From an uncultured Agrococcus sp. (lineage in GTDB: Bacteria; Actinomycetota; Actinomycetes; Actinomycetales; Microbacteriaceae), in assembly GCF_945915485.1 (NCBI RefSeq), contig NZ_CAMEFJ010000016.1, forward strand, positions 1-40,290: a DNA stretch of 40,290 bases, written 5' to 3'. The translations under genes and the position numbers were made by a program. Every line of letters begins with the position of its first letter. Positions within the stretch are counted from its first letter, which is position 1. Shown piece after piece: positions 23,982 through 32,466 of the stretch. Under the pieces are notes generated by a model. That model saw only the letters and a list, made by a program, of their open reading frames with translations, had not been told where the DNA came from and did not search any database.

Positions 23982-24271
23982 GATCCGCGACTCCTTCGTG
24001 CGTGGTTTGGAGCAACCGTAACGCGACATTTCTTGTTTCGCAATCCTTTGAGATGCAATCGTAACCAAAAAATTTTCGTACGAAGCTTTATAGTGAATTT
24101 CAGAAAAGCGGTGAAATTGGCAGGAATCTCTTGCAAATACTGCGTACAGCAAGCAATCACCGCTTTCAATTCTGACTATCGAAACGAACAGAATCACTTG
24201 CGTTTGAAACTTTGATGGTGCAAGCTTGTGCTCGGAAAGACCGTGCAGTGCTGCACGCGAAGGAGGAAACG
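23982..24271. promoter_or_regulatory. Divergent control region of the rhamnose locus
   Basis: A 290-bp, unusually A+T-rich gap between the two divergent operons. On the minus strand TTCACC (24110-24115) and TATAAA (24087-24092), 17 bases apart, form a plausible promoter for the regulator operon, with the palindrome TTCGTACGAA (24075-24084) at its expected start. AAAGCGGTGA (24105-24114) and TCACCGCTTT (24157-24166) form a 10-bp inverted repeat enclosing CTTGC/GCAAG (24130-24134, 24149-24153); a second CTTGC/GCAAG pair lies at 24197-24201 and 24220-24224. Related TTSGTTTCG motifs at 24033-24043 (+) and 24178-24188 (-) are candidate DeoR sites. Confidence 0.6.
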
Positions 24272-25432
24272 ATGGCAATCACCCCCGATAGCGCGGATCT
24301 CGACCGCCTCGCGATCGAAGTGCCCAGCTGGGCCTACGGCAATTCGGGCACGCGGTTCCGGGTCTTTGGCACTCCCGGTACGCCACGCGATCCGTTCGAG
24401 AAGATCTCCGACGCCGCGCAGGTGCACAGGTTCACGGGTCTGGCCCCCACCGTTGCGCTGCACTATCCGTGGGATGCCGTCGACGACTGGGATGCGCTCC
24501 TGCGGCACGCGGAAGACGAGGGTGTGACGCTCGGCACGATCAACTCCAACACCTTCCAGGACGAAGACTTCAAGTTCGGCAGCCTGACGCACCCCGATGC
24601 GAAGGTTCGGCGGAAGGCGATCGACCACCATCTCGAATGCATCGACATCATGGGCGCAACCGGCAGCCGTGATCTGAAGATCTGGCTCGCCGACGGCACG
24701 AACTACCCCGGCCAGGACTCGATTCGCGCCAGGCAGGATCATCTTGCGGAGTCACTGCGGCTGATCTACGACCGGCTGGGTGAGCATCACCGCATGGTGC
24801 TCGAGTACAAGTTCTTCGAGCCGGCGTTCTACCACACGGATGTCCCGGACTGGGGTACGAGCTATGCGCACTGCCTCGCCCTCGGCGAGAAGGCCATGGT
24901 CGTGCTCGACACGGGCCACCACGCTCCCGGCACCAACATCGAGTTCATCGTGGCGCAGTTGCTGCGTCTCGGGAAACTCGGTGCTTTCGATTTCAACTCC
25001 CGGTTCTACGCGGACGACGATCTCATCGTCGGCGCCGCGGACCCGTACCAGCTCTTCAGGATCATCGTCGAGCTGGTCGCTGGCGGCGGCTACGGAAGCC
25101 CGGATATTCAGCTCGTCCTCGATCAGTGCCACAACATCGAGGCGAAGATTCCGGGGCAGATCAAGAGTGTGCTGAACGTGCAGGAGGCGGTGGCGAAGGC
25201 GCTCTCCCTCGACACTGTGGCGCTCGATGCTGCCCGTCGTGACTGCGACGTGTTGCTCGCGAACGAGATATTCGAAGACGCCTTCCGCACCGACGTGCGG
25301 CCGCTGCTGGCCGACTACCGGGCGGCGAAGGGCCTCCCCGAGAATCCGATGCGGGCATTCCTGGCGTCGGGTTATCAGGAGCGGATCGCAGAAGACCGCG
25401 TAGGCGGTACGCAGATGAGCTGGGGCGCGTAG
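24272..25432 (+). CDS. rhaI: L-rhamnose isomerase (Pseudomonas stutzeri-type, actinobacterial variant)
   Basis: A 386-residue TIM-barrel isomerase converting L-rhamnose to L-rhamnulose; family members also isomerise L-lyxose and L-mannose. Compared from memory with the P. stutzeri enzyme, metal residues map with a constant offset: E178 (VLEYK), D213 and H216 (VLDTGHH), D248 and D250 (ADDDL) and D284 (LVLDQCHN). The histidine of the structural metal site is replaced by D240 (AFDFNSRFY). ATG 24272 has AGGAGG 5 bases upstream. First gene of the rightward rhamnose operon. Not homologous to E. coli RhaA in length. Confidence 0.9.
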   Translation: MAITPDSADLDRLAIEVPSWAYGNSGTRFRVFGTPGTPRDPFEKISDAAQVHRFTGLAPTVALHYPWDAVDDWDALLRHAEDEGVTLGTINSNTFQDEDFKFGSLTHPDAKVRRKAIDHHLECIDIMGATGSRDLKIWLADGTNYPGQDSIRARQDHLAESLRLIYDRLGEHHRMVLEYKFFEPAFYHTDVPDWGTSYAHCLALGEKAMVVLDTGHHAPGTNIEFIVAQLLRLGKLGAFDFNSRFYADDDLIVGAADPYQLFRIIVELVAGGGYGSPDIQLVLDQCHNIEAKIPGQIKSVLNVQEAVAKALSLDTVALDAARRDCDVLLANEIFEDAFRTDVRPLLADYRAAKGLPENPMRAFLASGYQERIAEDRVGGTQMSWGA

Positions 25433-25456
25433 CGCACGAAGGGTAAGGAACGACGG

Positions 25457-27487
25457 ATGAGCACGACGGAAGAACTGATCGCACGGTCGCACGAACTCGG
25501 GGCGGATGCACGCAACACGAACTACGCGGGCGGGAACACCTCCGCGAAGGGCACGGGGCGCGACCCCGTCACCGGCGAAGAGATCGATCTGCTGTGGGTC
25601 AAAGGCTCCGGCGGTGATCTCGGCACGCTGACCGAGGGCGGCCTCGCAGTGCTCCAGCTCGATCGTGTGCGCGCGCTCGAGGGCGTCTATCCCGGCGTCG
25701 ATCGCGAAGACGAGATGGTCGCGGCGTTCGAGTACTGCAAGCACGGGGCAGGAGGCGCGCCCCCTTCCATCGACACGGCCATGCACGCCCTCGTAGAGCA
25801 GCCGCACGTCGACCATTTGCACCCCGACGCCGGTATCGCCGTCGCTACGGCGGCCGATGGGGAAGCGCTCACGCAGCGCATCTTTGGCGACAGAGTCGTC
25901 TGGGTTCCGTGGCGCCGACCCGGATTCCAGCTCGGCCTCGACATTCGCGAGATTCAGCGTGCGAACCCGGAGGCTGTCGGCTGCATCCTCGGCGGGCACG
26001 GCATCACGGCCTGGGGCGCGACGAGCGAGGAGAGCAAGGAGAACTCGCTCTGGATCATCCGCACGGCAGAGCGGTTCATCCGCGATCACGGCGAGGCTCA
26101 GCCGTTCGGGGAGGAGCTCGAAGGCTATGCGGCGCTTCCGGAAAGCGAGCGCAGGGCCAAGGCCGCAGCGCTCGCGCCGCACCTGCGCGCCATCGCCTCA
26201 ATGGACAGTCCGATGGTTGGCCACTTCACCGATGACACCGTCGTCACCGACTTTCTCGCGCACGAAGCGCACCGGCGTCTCGCGCCGCTGGGAACATCCT
26301 GCCCCGACCACTTCCTGCGCACGAAGGTCAAGCCCCTCGTTCTGGATCTGCCCGCGGATGCTCCCGTGGAAGAGAGCATAGAGCGCTTGCGGGAACTCCA
26401 CGCCGAATACCGCGACGACTACCGCGCCTACTACGAGCGTTTCGCCGATGCCGACTCCCCCGCGCTGCGCGGGGCGGACCCTGCGATCATCCTGGTCCCC
26501 GGCGTCGGCATGTTCTCGTACGGTGCTGACAAGCAGACCGCCAGGGTCGCAGGCGAGTTCTACGTCAACGCGATCAACGTCATGCGTGGCGCGGAAGCGC
26601 TGTCGGCCTACACTCCCATTCCCGATTCGGAGAAGTTCCGGATCGAGTACTGGGCGCTCGAGGAGGCGAAGCTGCAGCGTCGCCCGAAGCCGAAGCAGCA
26701 CGCGGGCCGCATCGCCCTCGTCACGGGCGCGGCATCCGGCATCGGCAAGGCGATCGCCGCCCGACTGGCGAGCGAGGGCGCCTGCGTCGTGATCGCGGAT
26801 CTGTCGGAAGAGAAGTCTGCTGCTGCCGCAGCGGAGCTGGGCGGCCCGGACATTGCCGTCGGCGTCGCGTGCGACGTTACGAACGAAGCGGATGTGCGGG
26901 CAGCGGTAGATGCCGCGGTACTCGCCTTCGGCGGCCTCGACCTGGTCGTGAACAACGCCGGGCTGTCACTGTCGAAGCCGCTTGTCGAGACGACGGAAGC
27001 CGACTGGGATCTCCAGCACGATGTCATGGCCAAGGGTTCATTCCTGGTGTCGAAGGCAGCGGCTCAAGTGCTGATCGATCAGCAGCTCGGAGGAGACATC
27101 GTCTTTATCTCTTCGAAGAACGGCGTCTTCGCCGGCCCGAACAACATCGCGTACTCAGCGGCGAAGGCGAACCAATCGCATCAGGTTCGGCTGCTCGCCG
27201 CAGAGCTCGGCCAACACGGAGTTCGCGTCAACGGCATCAACCCCGACGGGATTGTCCGAGGCTCGGGCATCTTCGCCGGTGGCTGGGGAGCAAGCCGCGC
27301 GAAAGTCTACGGCGTGAAGGAAGAGGAGCTCGGCAAGTACTACGCGGGCCGGACACTGCTGGGGCGCGAGGTGCTGCCCGAGCACGTTGCGAACGCGGTG
27401 ATAGTACTGACGGGTCCGGAACTGACGCACACGACAGGACTGCACGTCCCAGTAGACTCCGGTGTTGCAGCAGCGTTCCTGCGCTAA
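25457..27487 (+). CDS. rhaEW: Bifunctional rhamnulose-1-phosphate aldolase / L-lactaldehyde dehydrogenase (RhaEW/YuxG)
   Basis: A 676-residue fusion. Residues 1-400 are a class II aldolase that cleaves L-rhamnulose 1-phosphate into dihydroxyacetone phosphate and L-lactaldehyde: NYAGGNTSAKG, LWVKGSGGDLGTL and zinc ligands in HVDHLHPDAG (H120, H122) and GGHGITAWG. Residues 416-676 are a short-chain dehydrogenase oxidising the lactaldehyde to lactate: LVTGAASGIGKAIA, VVNNAGLS, FISSKNG and the catalytic Y566-x3-K570. The fusion channels a reactive aldehyde directly. It starts 24 bases after rhaI and is followed 9 bases later by rhaB. Confidence 0.94.
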   Translation: MSTTEELIARSHELGADARNTNYAGGNTSAKGTGRDPVTGEEIDLLWVKGSGGDLGTLTEGGLAVLQLDRVRALEGVYPGVDREDEMVAAFEYCKHGAGGAPPSIDTAMHALVEQPHVDHLHPDAGIAVATAADGEALTQRIFGDRVVWVPWRRPGFQLGLDIREIQRANPEAVGCILGGHGITAWGATSEESKENSLWIIRTAERFIRDHGEAQPFGEELEGYAALPESERRAKAAALAPHLRAIASMDSPMVGHFTDDTVVTDFLAHEAHRRLAPLGTSCPDHFLRTKVKPLVLDLPADAPVEESIERLRELHAEYRDDYRAYYERFADADSPALRGADPAIILVPGVGMFSYGADKQTARVAGEFYVNAINVMRGAEALSAYTPIPDSEKFRIEYWALEEAKLQRRPKPKQHAGRIALVTGAASGIGKAIAARLASEGACVVIADLSEEKSAAAAAELGGPDIAVGVACDVTNEADVRAAVDAAVLAFGGLDLVVNNAGLSLSKPLVETTEADWDLQHDVMAKGSFLVSKAAAQVLIDQQLGGDIVFISSKNGVFAGPNNIAYSAAKANQSHQVRLLAAELGQHGVRVNGINPDGIVRGSGIFAGGWGASRAKVYGVKEEELGKYYAGRTLLGREVLPEHVANAVIVLTGPELTHTTGLHVPVDSGVAAAFLR

Positions 27488-27496
27488 GGGGTTCGG

Positions 27497-28906
27497 ATGA
27501 CGTCACCGACACGATTTGCCGCTATCGATCTCGGCGCCTCCAGCGGGCGCGTGATGATCGGCGAGGTGGCGCCGGACGAGTTCCGGGTCACGGAGGCGGC
27601 GAGGTTCACGAATCGGCCGGTCATGCTCGGCGACGGACTGCACTGGTCGGTGCTGTCGCTGTTCTCGGCAGCCCTCGACGGCATTGCCGCCGCGACACAG
27701 GAGGCGCCGGTTGCGGGTATCGCCGTCGACTCGTGGGCTGTCGATTACGGGCTGTTGCGAGGGGAATCGCTGCTTTCGGTGCCCTACTCGTATCGCGATT
27801 CGCGCACCGAGCGGGGCTTGCAACTCGTCGACGCCGTCATTTCGCAGCCGGACCTCTACACGCGCTGCGGTCTGCAGCGCATGCCGTTCACGACCATCAA
27901 CCAGCTTTCCGTGGACCGCGAGCGCGGCATGCTCGAGCTCGCCGATTCGATGCTGTTGCTGCCGGATCTGTTCAACTACTGGATGACAGGACGGACGGCG
28001 ATCGAGCGGACGAACGCTTCTACAACGGGGATGCTCGCACTCGACGACACGTGGGACCTCGAGCTGATGGGGATGCTGGGGATAGACCCGGGCATCCTGC
28101 CTCCGCTGATCGAGCCGGGGACCGCGGTCGGGTCGCTGCTGCCGCACTTGCGCGACCACCACGGCGTGCACGGGGATCCGCACGTGTACGCCGTCGGCTC
28201 TCATGACACGGCCTCGGCTGTCGTCGCTGCGCCGCTCGCCGAAGGTGCGGCCTACATCTCGTCGGGAACCTGGTCGCTCGTCGGCATCGAGACCCCGGCA
28301 CCGATCGCCAACGAGGAAGCCGAGCGGGCGAACTTCACGAACGAAGGTGGCGTCGATGGCCGCAATCGCTTCATGAAGAACGTCATGGGGATGTGGCTGC
28401 TGAGCGAATCGAAAAGGACGTGGGAGGCCGATGGATCATCCGTCGAGCTGCACGAGCTGCTGAACGCAGCGGCGTCGTACGACCGTGAAGTGCCGGTCTT
28501 CGACCCGACCGACGATGTCTTCTACCCGCCCGGGGACATGCCGAAACGCATCCACCGCTGGTTCGACGACCGCGGCATCGAACCGCCAGAGGGGCGCGTC
28601 GCCATCACGCGATGCATTCTCGAGTCGCTCGCGGAAGCCTATGCGAAGACGCTGCAGGACATCGAGCGGATCGCGGGCAGAGCGGTAACGCAGGTCAACA
28701 TCGTGGGAGGCGGTTCGCAGAACGGACTGCTCTGCCAGCTGACAGCGCGACGCACCGGCGTGCCCGTGGTCGCGGGCCCGGTCGAGGCTAGTGCGATCGG
28801 CAATCTGCTCGTGCAGGCGAGGGCAGCGGGCGTGCTGCACGGCTCGCTGGATGATCTACGAGAGCTCGTCTCGCAGGTGTACCGGCCGAAGCGCTACGAC
28901 CCGTAG
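27497..28906 (+). CDS. rhaB: Rhamnulokinase (FGGY family)
   Basis: A 469-residue kinase phosphorylating L-rhamnulose at C1. Motifs: AIDLGASSGRVMIGE (nucleotide loop), GIAVDSWAVDYGLL, LLPDLFNYWMTG, AVGSHDTASAVVAAP, YISSGTWSLVGIE and QVNIVGGGSQNGLLCQLTAR. Length and the NYWMTG and SGTWSLVG signatures separate it from AraB. The ATG lies 9 bases after the aldolase stop, so it is the last gene of the three-gene rightward operon. It supplies the substrate of the upstream aldolase domain. Confidence 0.94.
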   Translation: MTSPTRFAAIDLGASSGRVMIGEVAPDEFRVTEAARFTNRPVMLGDGLHWSVLSLFSAALDGIAAATQEAPVAGIAVDSWAVDYGLLRGESLLSVPYSYRDSRTERGLQLVDAVISQPDLYTRCGLQRMPFTTINQLSVDRERGMLELADSMLLLPDLFNYWMTGRTAIERTNASTTGMLALDDTWDLELMGMLGIDPGILPPLIEPGTAVGSLLPHLRDHHGVHGDPHVYAVGSHDTASAVVAAPLAEGAAYISSGTWSLVGIETPAPIANEEAERANFTNEGGVDGRNRFMKNVMGMWLLSESKRTWEADGSSVELHELLNAAASYDREVPVFDPTDDVFYPPGDMPKRIHRWFDDRGIEPPEGRVAITRCILESLAEAYAKTLQDIERIAGRAVTQVNIVGGGSQNGLLCQLTARRTGVPVVAGPVEASAIGNLLVQARAAGVLHGSLDDLRELVSQVYRPKRYDP

Positions 28907-28961
28907 TGGTGTGCTGAATGTCGGGGGAACGCGCGATTGCGCCCGAAGGTCTGGCCGATAG

Positions 28962-28991
28962 CCATACATTCGGGAAAATCCATACATCGGG
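28962..28991. repeat. Short direct repeat in a convergent gap
   Basis: CCATACATTCGGG (28962-28974) and CCATACATCGGG (28980-28991) differ by one inserted base and are spaced 18 bases apart. A palindrome GTTCC-GG-GGAAC follows at about 29006-29017. No gene lies in the 161-bp gap between rhaB and the glutaminyl cyclase gene. Confidence 0.4.
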
Positions 28992-29067
28992 CACACTCCG
29001 GTGACGTTCCGGGGAACCATCAACCTTTACGCAACCCAATCACCCCTTGGAATCAATCACCGAGAGG

Positions 29068-29880
29068 CTACTCCGCGCCGCGCAACTCCGCATAGTCGAA
29101 GATGAAGAAGTGCTCCCAGAGCTTGCCGGTGAGCCAGATCTCGTCGGCCTCCGCATCGAACGCAATGCCGTTGAGCACCTCGTTGTTCCCGGCCCACTCG
29201 GGCGTGAGGTCGCTGAAATCGAGCATCCGAACGATCTCGCCAGTGCCCCGATCGAAGACGATGACGAGTTCTTCCTGCCAGAGGTTCGCCCAGATCTCGT
29301 CGCCGATGCACTCGAGCTCGTTGATGCCCTCGATCTCGTCACCGCCGCCATCGACGATGGTGCGCGACGTCTGCTCGATCATGCTGGCCGGGTCATAGCC
29401 GCGCACCTCGGCCGTGCCGTCCGAGACCCACAGCTGGCCGTCGTCCGAATAGCAGGTGCCCCAGCCCTCCGTCTCGAGCGGGAAGGTCCGCAGCGGCGTG
29501 AGGTCATCGGCGCTCAGCACGTGCACGACGTTCTCGCGCCACGTGAGCAGATAGACCTCGTCGTCGACGACCGTCAGCCCCTCTGCGAAGTGCTCGTCGG
29601 GCAACTCGTACTCGGCGATCACGGCACCGGACGGATCGGTTTTAACGACCCGCGACTCCCCGTATCGGCCTCCCGAGTGGAAGAGGCTGCCGTCTTCTGC
29701 GAACTCGAGCCCCTGCGTGAACAGCTCCTGCGATCGATCCTCGACGCGCTTCGCATCGTCCTCCGTGAAGACCGCTTCCGTCGAGTCTTCTGCGGGATGT
29801 TCGTCGACCTGCTCCGCGCATCCGATCAGGGAAAGCGGCAAGGCAGCAACCAGCAGCAGAGCGCTGCGCCTGAGCTTCAT
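29068..29880 (-). CDS. Glutaminyl-peptide cyclotransferase (glutamine cyclotransferase), lipoprotein
   Basis: A 270-residue exported lipoprotein: KLRRSALLLVAALPLSLIG before C21, then an acidic linker. The mature protein is a five-bladed propeller of the plant/bacterial QC type: TQGLEFAEDGSLFHSGGRYG, FAEGLTVVDDEVYLLTWREN, GWGTCYSDDGQLWVSDGT, INELECIGDEIWANLW and LNGIAFDAEADEIWLTGK. It forms N-terminal pyroglutamate from glutamine on secreted proteins. ATG 29880 is preferred over ATG 29889, since GGAG is correctly spaced only for the former. It follows the GH65 gene by 18 bases, probably in one operon. Confidence 0.9.
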   Translation of the reverse strand: MKLRRSALLLVAALPLSLIGCAEQVDEHPAEDSTEAVFTEDDAKRVEDRSQELFTQGLEFAEDGSLFHSGGRYGESRVVKTDPSGAVIAEYELPDEHFAEGLTVVDDEVYLLTWRENVVHVLSADDLTPLRTFPLETEGWGTCYSDDGQLWVSDGTAEVRGYDPASMIEQTSRTIVDGGGDEIEGINELECIGDEIWANLWQEELVIVFDRGTGEIVRMLDFSDLTPEWAGNNEVLNGIAFDAEADEIWLTGKLWEHFFIFDYAELRGAE

Positions 29881-29898
29881 CCGCTCCATCCTTCGAGG

Positions 29899-32430
29899 CT
29901 AGACGAGCGGACCGTGATCATGGTCGTCGGGTGCCGTCACCTCCGCGGCGGCGCCGTATACACCCGTCGAGACCGAGGCCGACGGCACAGAAGCCGACAG
30001 CATGGAGCCGTCCTCGCGGCGCGAATCGGCGTAGTGACCGAGCGTCGGCCGACCCGGCAGGGATAGCCGCTCCTTCGACAGCGGCACCGTGAGTGTTTCG
30101 CCGCCGCACAGCCAGTGTTTCGCGCCCTCGACCGTCACGTCGACGCCCTCGCCTTCGCCGGCGACCAGCTGCAGTTCGTCGGCCGTGACGGTGGCGCGGA
30201 TGCGCATCCCGTGCCAGTGCAGCACGAACTTCAGCGACGGCCACGCCGCCGGCAGGCGCGGCTCGAACGACAGCTCGCCGTAGTGGTCGCGGAATCCGCC
30301 GAAACCGTAGACGAGTGCCGTCCAGACACCGGCAGCAGAGGCCACGTGAACACCGTCGGCCGTGTTGCCGTGCAGGTCGGCGAGGTCGACGAACGCGGCA
30401 TCGCGGAAGTACTCGAGCGCAAGGTCTCCGTAGCCCACCTCGGCCGCGAGAATCGACTGCACGACAGCAGAAAGCGTCGAGTCCCCCGTCGTCAACGGAT
30501 CGTAGTACTCGAAGTTCGCCCGCTTCTCCTCGGGCGTGAAGTGGTTGCCCTGCAGGAAGAGCGCGAGCACGACATCGGCCTGCTTGAGCACCTGGTAGCG
30601 ATAGATCACGAGCGGGTGGAAGTTCAGCAGCAGTGGGCGCTGCTCGTCCGGAGTGTTCTCAAGATCCCAGACCTCGCGCTCGAGGAAGACCGCATCCTGC
30701 GGGTGGATGCCAAGCGCTTCACTGTACGGGATGTGGATGGCGTCGGCCGCTGCCTCCCACGCCTCGACTTCCGCCAGGTCGAGATCGAGGCGCTCGACCA
30801 TCGACTCGTAGTCCGCCGGCGCGGCATCGGCCATCTCCCGGACGTTGCGAACCGCGAATCGCAGGTTGTGCCGGGCCATGACGTTCGTGAAGAGATTGTC
30901 GTTGACGACCGTCGTGTACTCGTCCGGGCCGGTCACGCCGTGGATATGGAAGGTACTCTCTTCGACACCGTTGCTGGAGTGTCGCCAGAAGCCGAGTGTG
31001 GCCCACATACGCGCGGTCTCGACCGCGATGTCGATCCCTTCGCGCTGCAGGAACTCGTCGTCCCCCGTCGCCCGCACGTACTTGCCCAGCGCGTAGGTGA
31101 TGTCGGCGTTGATGTGATACTGCGCCGTGCCCGCAGCGTAGTACGCGGACGACTCCTCACCATTGATCGTGCGCCACGGGAAGAGCGCGCCCGCCTCCGC
31201 AAGCTGCACGGCGCGACGCCTGGCCGCTGGCAGCATCAGGTAGCGCATCCGCAGGGCATTCCTCGCCCACTGCGGGCTCGTGTAGGTCAGGAAAGGCAGC
31301 ACGTAGCACTCGGTGTCCCAGAAGTAGTGGCCGCTGTAGCCGGAGCCGCTCATCCCCTTTGCGGGAACTCCCGCACCATCTGCTCTTGCCGCTGCCTGCG
31401 CCGTCTGGAAGATGCACCAGCGAGCGCTCTGCTGCAGTTCGTCCTCACCTTCGATCTCGACGTCCGAGCGCTCCCAGAACGCCTCGCACCAGGCAGCCTG
31501 CCGCTGTGCGTGCACACGGTCGCCTTCGAGCATCGCCCGCTCGACCGTGCGGCAGCCGCGATCGACGAGCTCGTGCGCGGGCACACCACGTGACGTGTGA
31601 TAGCCGACGAACTTCGTGACTTTGATGGGGGCACCCGCCTTCGCGCGCGTCCTGAACGCGTTGTTGGCGATGTCCTGGTCGATCGATGAACGATCTACCA
31701 CGGGATTTTCGGTCTCGAGCACGTGCTCCGCGACGACCGAAACCGTCATGCCCGAGTTCGCCGCCCTGTACGACAGCGCAGTGCGCCGGCCCTGCTGCCA
31801 GCATTCCTGCGGCACGAGGACGCGCTCACTGATCTGCTCGGCCCTCCTGGGGTCGATCTCCGCGGCCGTCTGCGACACGGCACCGTAGACGTCCCCGCCG
31901 TCCTGTCGATTGACGACCTGACAGTCGATCTCGACCGCCGCGTCGGCGTTGAGGACGGTCACCGTCAGCGACATGACCGCCAGATGTCGGTCCTCGAACG
32001 ACACCATCGTGCTCGAATCGATCTGCACGTGCTTGCCGCTGGGCGTAACCCAGCGCATAGAACGAGTGAGCTGACCGGTGCGCAGATCGAGCACGCGCTC
32101 GTAATCGCGGATGTCGGCGAGATCGAGCGACAGCGGCTCGTCATCGACGAAGACGCGCATGACCTTCGCGTCGGGCGCGTTGATGATCGTCTGCCCGACT
32201 TCTGCGAATCCGAAGGCCTTCTCTGCGTGCCTGATCGGGAAGACCTCGTGGAACCCGTTGATGAACGTGCCGTGCTCGTGCGCATGCCTGCCCTCGGGGC
32301 TGTTGCCCCGCAGGCCCAGGTACCCGTTGCCGACCGTGAACAGTGTCTCGGTCACGCCGAGGTCGTCGAACGACAGCGACGTCTCGATCAATCGCCACGG
32401 ATCGACGGGAAATCGGTCTCGATCGATCAT
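29899..32430 (-). CDS. Glycoside hydrolase family 65 disaccharide phosphorylase (trehalose/maltose/kojibiose type)
   Basis: An 843-residue cytosolic inverting phosphorylase that splits an alpha-glucoside with phosphate to glucose and beta-glucose 1-phosphate. The N-terminal beta-sandwich (LFTVGNGYLGLRGNSPEG) leads through a linker into an (alpha/alpha)6 barrel: GYSGHYFWDTECYVLPFLTY, LFPWRTINGEESS, YHINADITYAL and the catalytic acid E504 in HGVTGPDEYTTVVNDN. The linked beta-phosphoglucomutase supports phosphorolysis rather than hydrolysis. Substrate cannot be fixed; trehalose or maltose are most likely given the nearby importer. ATG 32430 has GAGGAG upstream; an ATG at 32457 is less well placed. 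Confidence 0.9.
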   Translation of the reverse strand: MIDRDRFPVDPWRLIETSLSFDDLGVTETLFTVGNGYLGLRGNSPEGRHAHEHGTFINGFHEVFPIRHAEKAFGFAEVGQTIINAPDAKVMRVFVDDEPLSLDLADIRDYERVLDLRTGQLTRSMRWVTPSGKHVQIDSSTMVSFEDRHLAVMSLTVTVLNADAAVEIDCQVVNRQDGGDVYGAVSQTAAEIDPRRAEQISERVLVPQECWQQGRRTALSYRAANSGMTVSVVAEHVLETENPVVDRSSIDQDIANNAFRTRAKAGAPIKVTKFVGYHTSRGVPAHELVDRGCRTVERAMLEGDRVHAQRQAAWCEAFWERSDVEIEGEDELQQSARWCIFQTAQAAARADGAGVPAKGMSGSGYSGHYFWDTECYVLPFLTYTSPQWARNALRMRYLMLPAARRRAVQLAEAGALFPWRTINGEESSAYYAAGTAQYHINADITYALGKYVRATGDDEFLQREGIDIAVETARMWATLGFWRHSSNGVEESTFHIHGVTGPDEYTTVVNDNLFTNVMARHNLRFAVRNVREMADAAPADYESMVERLDLDLAEVEAWEAAADAIHIPYSEALGIHPQDAVFLEREVWDLENTPDEQRPLLLNFHPLVIYRYQVLKQADVVLALFLQGNHFTPEEKRANFEYYDPLTTGDSTLSAVVQSILAAEVGYGDLALEYFRDAAFVDLADLHGNTADGVHVASAAGVWTALVYGFGGFRDHYGELSFEPRLPAAWPSLKFVLHWHGMRIRATVTADELQLVAGEGEGVDVTVEGAKHWLCGGETLTVPLSKERLSLPGRPTLGHYADSRREDGSMLSASVPSASVSTGVYGAAAEVTAPDDHDHGPLV

Positions 32431-32466
32431 GCTGGTCTCCTCACTGCGGGTCCTCATCGGACGCTG

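Noticed and set aside
30115-31593. + strand open frame of 492 codons within the GH65 gene
   Set aside because: Antisense to a complete GH65 enzyme with its catalytic motif; no recognisable domain.
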